A DNA stretch of 64,000 bases, taken from contig NZ_BMTL01000016.1 of NCBI RefSeq assembly GCF_014649655.1, forward strand, positions 1 to 64,000, written 5' to 3'. The translations under genes were made by a program, and so were the position numbers. The notes beneath the pieces are model-generated. The model had not been told where the DNA came from. It did no database searches and was given only the letters and a program-made list of their open reading frames with translations. The stretch comes from Streptomyces humidus. Its GTDB lineage: Bacteria > Actinomycetota > Actinomycetes > Streptomycetales > Streptomycetaceae. The number at the start of each line of letters is the position of its first letter. The first letter of the stretch is position 1. Of this stretch, positions 25,009 to 33,585 are shown piece by piece.

Positions 25009-27875
25009 GCCCCCACTCCCGCAAGCGCGCCGTCGCCCGTCCCACCGTCGGTCCCGGCGCCACCGCCCGCCGTGTCGTCACTCATCCCGTCATCGCCCGT
25101 CCCGACGTGGCCCGCCGTGTCGTCGCCCCTCCCGTCGCCACCCGTCCTCTCATCTCCCCTCCCGACGTCGGCCGCGTCGGGGTTCGTGCCCAGCAGCAGC
25201 CGTACCACCGGGAGGACGGCGTCCGCCCGTCTCTCGTCGAGGCCGGTCGCGAACCCGGGGGTCCCGGTGTGCGCCCCCGGCTCGCTTCCCCGCTTTCCCG
25301 GACCGCGCCGGACCCGGTCGCCCAGCGTTCTGCGCACCCCGGGCTCGTAAGCAGAGAACGTCCGCCGCAGCAACGGGAGCACGTCCGTGAACGCCTCCGC
25401 GGGCACCGTCGTGAGCCACCCGTCGACCAGCGCGAGCAGCCGTTCGTCGTGCACGAGGAGCAGTCCGCCCCCGGACCCGCCGCCGACGAACCCCTCGATC
25501 CAGGCGGCCGCGTCGCCCGGCGGCGTCCCGGGCGACAGGGCGAGCCCCATGAGCCGCGCCGCCGCGCCGGGGTTCAGCTCCCCCTCGTCCAGGAGAAGCC
25601 GCACGGCGCGGCCCCGCACGACACCCGGCACGCTGTCGCGCCGGGACAGCACCCGCAGCACGGCACGCCAGCGGGGCGGAAGGCCCGCGTGCTCGTCCAG
25701 CATCCCCACCGCCCCGTGCACCGCGTCGACATGACGGCGCATCCGCTCCGCCGCGTCCGCGTCCAGCGAGACGCAGGCCGGCGGGAGGCCGACGAAGATC
25801 CGTTCCGCGAGGCCCGCCGCCACCTCCGCCAGCGCGCCGGTGTCGGTGCCGCGCACGTCGCCGTAGCGCAGGGAGCGGGCCAGGGCGGGCAGGGCCTGCG
25901 CGAGGTGGCCGACGTCCGTGTCGAGGGCCGCCCGGTCGGCGAGGACGCTCATCACCGTCGGCAGCGCGTCGGGCAGTGCGGCCAGGAGGCAGCGCTCGGC
26001 GAGCGCGGTCACCCGGGCGAGGCCGCCCGCGGCGACGGCGTCCGCCTCCGCCTTGGCGGTCGCCGCGGCGAGCACGGTCGTCCCCCACACCCCGGCCTCG
26101 GCGACCCGCACGGCCAGTTCCGGCTCCCAGCGCAGCCGCCAGGTCTCCCGGAACGTCCCCGTGCCGCCCCGCGAGGCCGCGGGCTCCCCCCACTCGACGC
26201 CCAGCAGTCGCAGCCGGTGCAACAGCCTGCTGCGCTCGGCGTCGTTCTCCCTGCGCAGGTCGAGCGCCAGCTCCCGCTCCGCCGCCTCCGGCTTGAGCCG
26301 CAGCCGACGCTGCAGCCGGTCGAGATCGCGCTGCAAGGGCACCGCGGGCGCGCCCGCCGGCACCTCGCCCAGCACGTCCCCGACGACCAGCCGGTCGCGC
26401 ACCAGGGCCAGCGGGACGTCCGAGCCCTCGCACAGCACCGCGCGCACGGCGTCGGTGGTCTCGCTCAGACCGGGCAGCGGCCGGCCGCGCAGCGCGGCCA
26501 GCGTCTCGGCGAGCCGGACCGCCTCGATGACATGCGCCGAGGACACGATCCGGTCCTCCTCGCGCAGCAGGACCGCCACCCTCGTCAGCCAGCGCTCGAC
26601 GGGCCGGTCCGGCGACGCGAACAGATGGGCGTACCAGCCGGGCGCGTCGATGCCCGCGCCGTATCCGCCTGCCCGGGCCAGCCTGCGGTGGGTCCAGGGC
26701 ACCCAGGTCAGGTCCGTCCTGACCTTGGGCAGCCCCTTGAGGAGCGCCCGGTCCGCGGCGAGGGCGACCTTACGGCGCAGGGCGGGCACATGCCACGCCC
26801 CGCACACCACGGCCACTCCGTCCGCCCCGAACTCCCGTTGCGCCGAACGCAGCTGGATGCGCATGTACGCCTCTCGCACGAGGTCCCGTCCGTCCTCGTG
26901 CCCCGCCGCGTCGCGGTCGTACGCCTCGCGCAGCGCCCCCATCGCCTCCTCGAGCGCGGCGAACGGCGCGAACGGGTCCTTCGTCCCGGTGGCCCGGTGC
27001 TCGACGACGTCCTCCCACCAGCGCTCGGGATCGTCGTACCCGGCCACTTCGGCGAGCGTCCCGAGCGGATCCCTCCGCAGCCCGTCACGGTCTTCGTCGG
27101 CGGCCCCGCTCCCACCGCCCTCGCCGCCCCCGCTCCCGTCGGCGTCTTCCGGCCCCCCGCCGGACGCCCTCGCACGGCCGGGCTCCCGTCCGACGTCAGG
27201 TCCCCCACCCGCGCCGGATCCCTCTTCGCCGCCTTCCCTCCTTCCTCGGCCGGGCCCCTCCCCCGTCGCTCCCGGCCTTCCGCCCGAGCAGTTCTCCTCG
27301 GCCCCCGCGCCCTCCCGTGTCCCCTCCGTCTCCTCAGTCCCCTCCGTCTCCCCCGCCCTTCCTGTCTCTCCTGGCTTGCCTGCCTTCCCCGTCTCCTCAC
27401 GCTCACGGTGCTTCTCCCACGCCAGCGTGTGCGTGGCCGGGAGGTCGATGAAGCGGGCCGGTACTCCGTGCTCCAGGGCCCAGCGCAGTGCGACCCACTC
27501 CGGGGAGAACTCGGCCATCGGCCAGAACGACGACCGTCCGGGTTCGTCGACGGCGTGGGCGAGGAGGGCGACCGGCGGCCGCATGTCCTCGTCCGCTGCC
27601 AGCGGGATCAGCGCGTCCGCCTCCGGCGGCCCCTCGATCAGCACGGTGCGGGGCCTTGCGGCCTCCAGGGCCGCCCGTACCGCGCGCGCCGATCCCGGCC
27701 CGTGATGACGCACCCCGAGCAGCAGCGGCCGCCCGGCGGCCGGGCCCCGGCCGCCGTCGTCGAGGCCCGTCGATCCCGCCGCCCTCACCTGCGGGGCCAC
27801 TTCGTGTCGTCGTTCACAGCCGCCCTCCCCTCGTTCCGTGTTCCCGCCCAGGTCACCGCATCGCTGATCACGCAC
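25005..27875 (-). CDS. DUF5682 family protein, possible TIKI/ChaN-like metal-dependent enzyme
   Basis: This protein of up to 956 aa has near its N-terminus GVRHHGPGSARAV (54-66), then VLIEGPPE (78-85), and later VVCGAWHVPAL (356-366). Two GxxH motifs plus a conserved Glu are the signature of the EreA/ChaN/TraB/TIKI superfamily, so a metal-dependent hydrolase fold is plausible. Between the two halves lies a low-complexity Glu/Gly/Thr insert (about 158-262). The remaining 550 residues are helical and unknown. The GTG start overlaps the MoxR gene by eight bases behind GGGAGGTGA; a later GTG near residue 26 is possible. The stop overlaps the vWA start. Confidence 0.8.
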   Translation of the reverse strand: MRDQRCGDLGGNTERGEGGCERRHEVAPQVRAAGSTGLDDGGRGPAAGRPLLLGVRHHGPGSARAVRAALEAARPRTVLIEGPPEADALIPLAADEDMRPPVALLAHAVDEPGRSSFWPMAEFSPEWVALRWALEHGVPARFIDLPATHTLAWEKHREREETGKAGKPGETGRAGETEGTEETEGTREGAGAEENCSGGRPGATGEGPGRGRREGGEEGSGAGGGPDVGREPGRARASGGGPEDADGSGGGEGGGSGAADEDRDGLRRDPLGTLAEVAGYDDPERWWEDVVEHRATGTKDPFAPFAALEEAMGALREAYDRDAAGHEDGRDLVREAYMRIQLRSAQREFGADGVAVVCGAWHVPALRRKVALAADRALLKGLPKVRTDLTWVPWTHRRLARAGGYGAGIDAPGWYAHLFASPDRPVERWLTRVAVLLREEDRIVSSAHVIEAVRLAETLAALRGRPLPGLSETTDAVRAVLCEGSDVPLALVRDRLVVGDVLGEVPAGAPAVPLQRDLDRLQRRLRLKPEAAERELALDLRRENDAERSRLLHRLRLLGVEWGEPAASRGGTGTFRETWRLRWEPELAVRVAEAGVWGTTVLAAATAKAEADAVAAGGLARVTALAERCLLAALPDALPTVMSVLADRAALDTDVGHLAQALPALARSLRYGDVRGTDTGALAEVAAGLAERIFVGLPPACVSLDADAAERMRRHVDAVHGAVGMLDEHAGLPPRWRAVLRVLSRRDSVPGVVRGRAVRLLLDEGELNPGAAARLMGLALSPGTPPGDAAAWIEGFVGGGSGGGLLLVHDERLLALVDGWLTTVPAEAFTDVLPLLRRTFSAYEPGVRRTLGDRVRRGPGKRGSEPGAHTGTPGFATGLDERRADAVLPVVRLLLGTNPDAADVGRGDERTGGDGRGDDTAGHVGTGDDGMSDDTAGGGAGTDGGTGDGALAGVGA

Positions 27876-28998
27876 TCACCTCCCGGCACGCTCGGTAGAA
27901 GTCGGTCCAGCCCGCGCGCTCCCGCACGACCGCCTCCAGGTACTCCTGCCAGACGACCCGGTCGGCGGCCGGATCGCGGACGACGGCCCCGAGGATGCCC
28001 GCCGCGACGTCCGCCGGCCGCAGCACGCCGTCGCCGAAGTGGGCGGCCAGCGCGAGACCGCTGGTGACGACCGAGATGGCCTCGGCGGTGGACAGCGTGC
28101 CGCTGGGCGACTTCACCTTCGTGCGGCCGTCGGCGGTGACGCCGTCGCGCAGCTCGCGGAAGACCGTCACCACCCGGCGGATCTCCTCGAAGCCGTCCGG
28201 AGCCGCCGGCAGGTCGAGGGAGCGGCCGATCTGGTCGACGCGCCGCGCGACGATGTCGACCTCCGCCTCCACGCTCTCGGGGAGCGGCAGCACCACCGTG
28301 TTGAAGCGCCGGCGCAGCGCGCTGGACAGCTCGTTGACCCCACGGTCGCGGTCGTTGGCCGTGGCGATGAGATTGAACCCGCGGACGGCCTGCACCTCCT
28401 GCCCCAGTTCCGGTATCGGCAGCGTCTTCTCGGAGAGGACGGTGATCAGCGTGTCCTGCACGTCGGCCGGGATGCGGGTCAGCTCCTCCACCCGGACCGT
28501 GGCGCCCTCCGCCATGGCACGCATGACGGGGCTGGGCACCAGCGCGTCCCGGCTGGGCCCGTGCGCGAGCAGCTGCGCGTAGTTCCAGCCGTAGCGGATC
28601 GCCTCCTCCGGGGTGCCCGCGGTGCCCTGGACCAGCAGCGTCGAGTCGCCGCTGACCGCCGCGGCCAGGTGTTCGGAGACCCAGGTCTTGGCCGTGCCCG
28701 GGACCCCGAGCAGCAGCAGCGCCCGGTCGGTGGCCAGGGTGGTGACGGCCACCTCGACGATGCGGCGCGGACCCACGTACTTCGGTGAGATCACCGTGCC
28801 GTCCGGCAGGACGCCGCCGAGGAGGTAGGTGGCCACAGCCCACGGCGACATCTTCCAGCGGGCCGGACGCGGCCGGTCGTCCTGGGCGGCCAGCGCGGCG
28901 AGTTCGAAGGCGAAGGCGTCCTCGGCGTGCGGACGCAATGCGTCCGTCGGCTCGGTGCCGCTCGGTTTCACGGACGTCGGATCTACAGACACAGACAT
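27868..28998 (-). CDS. MoxR-family AAA+ ATPase
   Basis: This 376-aa ATPase has Walker A GVPGTAKT (98-105), sensor 1 in LIATANDRDRG (near 215) and Arg residues in ELSSALRRRFN (near 230). The Walker B region reads VRVEELTR (168-175), with Glu where MoxR proteins usually have Asp. I chose the ATG at 28998, which has GGAGGGGG eight bases upstream. It heads the MoxR-DUF5682-vWA operon and is driven by a damage-type promoter about 60 bases upstream. Confidence 0.88.
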   Translation of the reverse strand: MSVSVDPTSVKPSGTEPTDALRPHAEDAFAFELAALAAQDDRPRPARWKMSPWAVATYLLGGVLPDGTVISPKYVGPRRIVEVAVTTLATDRALLLLGVPGTAKTWVSEHLAAAVSGDSTLLVQGTAGTPEEAIRYGWNYAQLLAHGPSRDALVPSPVMRAMAEGATVRVEELTRIPADVQDTLITVLSEKTLPIPELGQEVQAVRGFNLIATANDRDRGVNELSSALRRRFNTVVLPLPESVEAEVDIVARRVDQIGRSLDLPAAPDGFEEIRRVVTVFRELRDGVTADGRTKVKSPSGTLSTAEAISVVTSGLALAAHFGDGVLRPADVAAGILGAVVRDPAADRVVWQEYLEAVVRERAGWTDFYRACREVSA

Positions 28999-29041
28999 GG
29001 CTGAGGCCCCCTCCAGCTCGGCCGGTTCGGATCTGGTGTCC

Positions 29042-29064
29042 ACCGTGCACCACGCCACTGACAA
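29042..29064 (-). promoter_or_regulatory. PafBC/RecA-independent-type promoter for the MoxR operon
   Basis: On the minus strand TTGTCAGTG (29064-29056), eight bases, then CACGGT (29047-29042). The mycobacterial DNA-damage promoter bound through PafBC is TTGTCRGTG-N8-TANNNT. The upstream element matches fully; the -10 matches only at A2 and T6. Predicted transcription starts near 29035, giving a leader of about 37 bases that contains the MoxR ribosome site. Confidence 0.65.
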
Positions 29065-29124
29065 TGCAATCTGACCTGCGAAAACGCGCCCAGGGCCGCT
29101 TGCGTCGCAAGCGTGGCGGAGCGA

Positions 29125-29147
29125 TTGTCAGTGGGGGGATCTACCTT
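29125..29147 (+). promoter_or_regulatory. PafBC/RecA-independent-type promoter for the SWIM gene
   Basis: TTGTCAGTG (29125-29133), eight bases, then TACCTT (29142-29147) match TTGTCRGTG-N8-TANNNT at every defined position. Transcription would start within a base or so of the SWIM gene ATG at 29155, implying a leaderless mRNA. With the opposed element at 29056-29064 it forms an 11-base inverted repeat (CCACTGACAAT and complement) 59 bases apart. Confidence 0.75.
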
Positions 29148-29154
29148 CGATGAC

Positions 29155-30516
29155 ATGACTCAGCAGGGGGTGCGCTGGAGCGTGGACCAGGTGCTGGCAC
29201 TGGCGCCTGACTCCGCGTCACGCAAAGCGGGGAGCAAACTCGGCGCGGCCGGGCCGTGGTCCGGGACGGGCAGTTCGCGGGAGGGGGCGGTGTGGGGTCT
29301 GTGCAAGGGCAGCGGCAGCACGCCGTACCGGACGGTCGTCGATGTCGTGGGCGGCTCCGGCGCCGCCGGCCCGGCGTACAAGTGCAGTTGCCCGAGCCGC
29401 AAGTTCCCGTGCAAGCACGCGCTCGGGCTGCTGCTGCTCTGGTCGGGCGGGGAGGAATCGGTGCCCGCCGGGCAGGCGCCGGACTGGGCCGAGCAGTGGC
29501 TCGCGAGCCGCAGACGCACGCAGGAGAAACGCGAGGCGGACCCGGCGGGTTCCGCGTCCGGCCCTGCCGACCCGGAGGGGGCACGCCGCCGCGCCGAGCG
29601 CCGTGCCGAGCGGGTCACCGCGGGGGCCACGGATCTGGAGGAGCGTCTCGCCGATCTGCTGCGCTCCGGCCTGGCCACCGCCGAGCAGGCGGGGTACGGG
29701 CTGTGGGAGGAGACGGCGGCCCGCATGGTCGACGCGCAGGCCCCCGGACTAGCCGCGCGGGTAAGGGAGTTGGGGGCCGTCCCGGCCTCGGGACCGGGCT
29801 GGCCGGTGCGGCTGCTGGAGGAGTGCGCGCTGCTCCATCTTTTGAACCAGGGCTGGCTGCGCCGCGAGCGGCTGCCGGACGCCCTGGCGGCGACGGTCCG
29901 CACCCGCGTCGGCCTGCCCTCCTCCCCGCAGGGACGGCCCGTCCGGGACGACTGGCTGGTCCTCGCCGAGTACGACAGGACCGACCCGAAGCTGACGACC
30001 CGCCGCATCTGGCTGTACGGCGTCTCCTCGGGCCGCACGGCGCTCCTCCTCTCCTATGGCGCCGCGGGCCGCGCCCCCGAACTGACGCTCCCCGTGGGCC
30101 TCGTCCTGGACGCCGAACTGTCCGCCCACCCGGGGACGGGCGGGCGGCGTGCGTCCCTCGGGGAGCAGTTCGCACCGCCCGTGCCCACCGGCGTCCGGCC
30201 CCCGGGCACCACGACGGCCGAGGCGACCGCCCGGTACGGCGAAGCCCTGCGGGACGACCCGTGGCTGGACTCCGTGCCGGTGACGCTGGACGACGTCATA
30301 CCGGTCCCGGACGGCGAATCCTGGCAACTGGCCGACACCGCGGGCGACACGGCACTGCCCCTCGCCCCCGCCGCGCTGGCCCGCCCGGGTCTGTGGCGTC
30401 TGGTCGCGCTCTCGGGCGGCGGCCCCGTCAAGGTCTTCGGCGAGTGCGGCCACCGCGGCTTCACCCCGCTGACGGCCTGGCCGGCGGGCCCCGGGAACGC
30501 GGTGCGCCTGTGCTGA
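29155..30516 (+). CDS. SWIM zinc-finger protein
   Basis: This 453-aa protein has a SWIM zinc-binding motif CxC-x6-CxH (Cys77, Cys79, Cys86, His88 in YKCSCPSRKFPCKHALG). SWIM domains bind DNA or proteins. A charged linker (about 120-155) and a 300-residue C-terminal region without recognised motif follow. I chose the ATG at 29155 because the promoter -10 ends eight bases before it, predicting a leaderless transcript. It is divergent from the MoxR operon and followed by a DUF5691 gene. Confidence 0.85.
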   Translation: MTQQGVRWSVDQVLALAPDSASRKAGSKLGAAGPWSGTGSSREGAVWGLCKGSGSTPYRTVVDVVGGSGAAGPAYKCSCPSRKFPCKHALGLLLLWSGGEESVPAGQAPDWAEQWLASRRRTQEKREADPAGSASGPADPEGARRRAERRAERVTAGATDLEERLADLLRSGLATAEQAGYGLWEETAARMVDAQAPGLAARVRELGAVPASGPGWPVRLLEECALLHLLNQGWLRRERLPDALAATVRTRVGLPSSPQGRPVRDDWLVLAEYDRTDPKLTTRRIWLYGVSSGRTALLLSYGAAGRAPELTLPVGLVLDAELSAHPGTGGRRASLGEQFAPPVPTGVRPPGTTTAEATARYGEALRDDPWLDSVPVTLDDVIPVPDGESWQLADTAGDTALPLAPAALARPGLWRLVALSGGGPVKVFGECGHRGFTPLTAWPAGPGNAVRLC

Positions 30517-30605
30517 ACGCCCCCCGCGCGCCCGCATCGACGGCAACGACATCCGCAGCACGCGCCAGAGCGCCCACGGCGAAGGCGACCGCAACCGAAC
30601 CTTCA

Positions 30606-30640
30606 AACCGCTGCCGCAGCCCGCAACCGCTGCCGCAGCC
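30606..30640. repeat. 16-bp perfect direct repeat
   Basis: AACCGCTGCCGCAGCC occurs at 30606-30621 and 30625-30640, in the 184-base gap between the SWIM and DUF5691 genes. The gap otherwise holds only the DUF5691 ribosome site (GAAGGGAG at about 30688-30695). Confidence 0.85.
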
Positions 30641-30700
30641 GCATGAGCGGCAGCAACGGTCACGGCGACCGCCACGATCACGGCAACAGAAGGGAGCCTC

Positions 30701-32335
30701 ATGAACACCGGCTCGCCCCACCCTCCGTCGCCGGCCTGGGAGGACCTGGTCACCGCGGCCCTCCTGGGCACCGACCGCCGTACGCCCCCTGGCACGCCCC
30801 CTGGCAGGAACGCTCCGTCGGCCCTGCTGGACGCCGCGGCCGCGGAGACCGTCCGCCGCCGGGCCGGCCTGCGTCCCGGCCCCGCCGCGCCGCGCCCGCG
30901 ACCGGCCCCCGAGGACCCGCGCCCCCCGCTGCCCACCGCGGCGGCCCGCAGGCTCGCCCTGCTCCTGGCCGACCGCCCCGGCACCGCGCAGGGCGGCCGA
31001 AGAGGGACCGCCCCGGACCTGATCGAACTGCTGCCCCAGTGGCTGACGGCGGTGAACGACCGAGGATTCGCCGCGCCCCCCGAGTCCCTCCCCGCGCTGC
31101 TCGACGCGGCACGCGCGCGGACGGACCTGCGTCCGGCGGCCCTGCGGTTCGCCGGTCCGCGCGCGCCGTGGCTGGCCCGGCTCAACCCGGACTGGCGGTT
31201 CGCCCTGCGCGCGAGCCCGGGGGGCGGCATGGCGCTGCCGGGCCCGGAGGAGACCCGGCGTGTCGAACGGCTCTGGCAGGAGGGCCTGTTCGCCGAGCGC
31301 GTCTCCCTCCTTGCGGCGATCCGCTCCCGCGACCCCGACGCGGCGCGCGAACTGCTCGAGGCGACCTGGTCCACGGAGCGCGCCGAGGACCGGCTGATGT
31401 TCCTCGACTCGCTGCGCACCGGCCTGGGCCCACGTGACGAGCCGTTCCTGGAGCAGGCGCTGGCCGACCGGAGCCGCAACGTGCGCGCCACAGCGGCGGA
31501 GTTGCTGTCGGCGCTGCCGCAGTCGGCGCTCGCCGCGCGGATGGCGGTCCGGGCCGGCGCCTGCGTGGCCGTCGACCACACCGTGGACACGCCCACACTC
31601 CTGGTGGAGGCCCCGCACGAGTGCGACGCGGCCATGGAGCGTGACGGAGTGTCAGCCAAGCCGCCGTCCGGCCGGGGCGAACGGTCCTGGTGGCTGGGTC
31701 AGTTGGTGGAGGCGGCCCCACTCGCCGGCTGGTCGGCGCGGCTCGGCCGGCGGACCCCGGAGCAGATCGTCGCGTTGCCGGTGGCCGACGACTGGCTGGG
31801 CGAACTGCACGCGGCCTGGTGCCGGGCCGCGGTCAGGCAGCGGGACGCGGACTGGTCACGAGCGCTGCTCGGGCCGCCTTCGGCACCCGGTGCGGGCGGG
31901 CCGGGCGCGGTCTCCCTGGCAGAACGGGCGAAACTGCTGGGCGCCCTGCCGTCGGCCGAACGGGCCGAATGGGTCGCCGGTTTCATCGCCGCGCACGGCC
32001 TGTCGGAGGCGTTCCAGCTCCTCGGCGTCTGCGCCGTGCCGTGGGCCGCGCCGCTCGGCAGATCCGTGGTCGACGCGCTCAACATCGCCCGGGACGCGGG
32101 CAGTTACCCGTGGAGCTTCAGCGGAGTGATGGGCCTGGCCGAGCGCTGCCTCGACCCTTCGGAGGCGGCCCGGCTCGACGCCCTCCTGGCCGTGCCGGAC
32201 GAACCGGAAGACGCCTCGCCCGGCGCGGGCGGCTACTGGGCGGAAGCGTTCCAACGCCTGTGCCGGACGCTACGGCTGAGGGCGGCGATGACGGCGGAGC
32301 TGGATGTCCGAGACGCCGGGCCGTGCGGCGCTTGA
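30701..32335 (+). CDS. DUF5691 family protein
   Basis: This 544-aa protein starts with WEDLVTAALLGTDRR, the opening I associate with DUF5691. The middle part contains HEAT-like helical repeats (for example EPFLEQALADRSRNVRATAAELLSALP, around residues 246-272), suggesting a protein-binding scaffold. No catalytic motif is seen. The ATG has GAAGGGAG five bases upstream. It follows the SWIM gene on the same strand and probably works with the SWIM, MoxR, vWA and DUF5682 proteins. Confidence 0.8.
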   Translation: MNTGSPHPPSPAWEDLVTAALLGTDRRTPPGTPPGRNAPSALLDAAAAETVRRRAGLRPGPAAPRPRPAPEDPRPPLPTAAARRLALLLADRPGTAQGGRRGTAPDLIELLPQWLTAVNDRGFAAPPESLPALLDAARARTDLRPAALRFAGPRAPWLARLNPDWRFALRASPGGGMALPGPEETRRVERLWQEGLFAERVSLLAAIRSRDPDAARELLEATWSTERAEDRLMFLDSLRTGLGPRDEPFLEQALADRSRNVRATAAELLSALPQSALAARMAVRAGACVAVDHTVDTPTLLVEAPHECDAAMERDGVSAKPPSGRGERSWWLGQLVEAAPLAGWSARLGRRTPEQIVALPVADDWLGELHAAWCRAAVRQRDADWSRALLGPPSAPGAGGPGAVSLAERAKLLGALPSAERAEWVAGFIAAHGLSEAFQLLGVCAVPWAAPLGRSVVDALNIARDAGSYPWSFSGVMGLAERCLDPSEAARLDALLAVPDEPEDASPGAGGYWAEAFQRLCRTLRLRAAMTAELDVRDAGPCGA

Positions 32336-32453
32336 GGACGGGCCCTTCAGACAGGAGCGGAGCGGACGCCCGAGCGAAAGGAAGCCGGAGGGAGGAGAAG
32401 CCCGAAAGGGGCGAGGACGCCCGCGAGCGAGGAACCCGAGCGGGCCGGAACCC

Positions 32454-32533
32454 GGAGGGGGAAACGGGAGAGCGGAGGGAACGGGAAGGAGGGGAAACGG
32501 GAAGGAGGGGGAACGGGAGAGGGAGGAAACCGG
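32454..32533. repeat. Polypurine tract downstream of the DUF5691 gene
   Basis: About 80 bases are almost entirely A and G on the plus strand, built from degenerate GGGAAACGGGA-type units. The whole 32336-32568 gap is purine-rich and holds no credible gene. A perfect palindrome GAGCGGCCGCTC lies at 32554-32565 next to the mutase stop. Confidence 0.75.
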
Positions 32534-32568
32534 ATGCGGTCGCGGAGCTCCCTGAGCGGCCGCTCGCC

Positions 32569-32985
<417 letters not shown>

Positions 32986-33585
32986 CACTGCCTCCATGAA
33001 GCGACTGCGTCCATCCTCCACCGCACGCACACCCCGTGCCAGACGGCCACCGGAAGTGAACGAACCTCCGGGGTGAGCAGTGCGGAGAACGCGTCCGAGG
33101 GGCCCGCCGAGACGGCACGGCCCACCACGGCCACCGCGTCCTCGCCCGGTCGCCCCGCTGGTCGCCGGCATCCTCGACCGGCAGTTTCGCGATACGGGCC
33201 GAGGGGGAAAATCACATGAAGGGACACGTTCACAGCGCACCGCTCCCCCACCCCACGGGGGAACGGTCGCACCGGGAGCCGCGCAGAGGTCGCGGTGCCG
33301 CCGAGCGCCGCGGACAGCGCCGCGTGGCGGTACGGCGGAACGGCAGGCACGATGGTCAGGTAAGGCAGGTAAGGCACGACAGCGGGAGTTCCGTCGCCGC
33401 TACGCGGTACCGGGGAATCCCGTCACGTCGATCGGTGCGAGGGGTTGTCGGAAGAGCCGCACACCCCGCGCCACCGCCTCACCCGTCGTACACCCTGTAG
33501 TGCCCGATCGACCTCCTCGACAGCGACTTCCACTAGGGCACACGGGGGACAGAGAAGTCCTCAGCGTGCCGACAGGAGGTCGGCC
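32986..33585. other. 600-base intergenic region between icmB and the lipase gene
   Basis: I see no gene I trust here. An ATG at 33216 follows GGGGGAAAATCAC and opens 94 codons, but the product is Arg/Pro/His-rich and family-less. A short direct repeat CAGGTAAGG occurs twice at about 33357-33375. The lipase ribosome site ACAGGAGGT is at 33573-33581. Confidence 0.45.

Noticed and set aside
32554..32565. Palindrome GAGCGGCCGCTC next to the icmB stop
   Set aside because: It could be part of a weak terminator but is too short and GC-biased to call.
33216..33500. A 94-codon ORF before the lipase with a purine-rich stretch upstream
   Set aside because: The product is Arg/Pro-rich with no hydrophobic core or known family, and overlapping frames on the other strand look equally poor.
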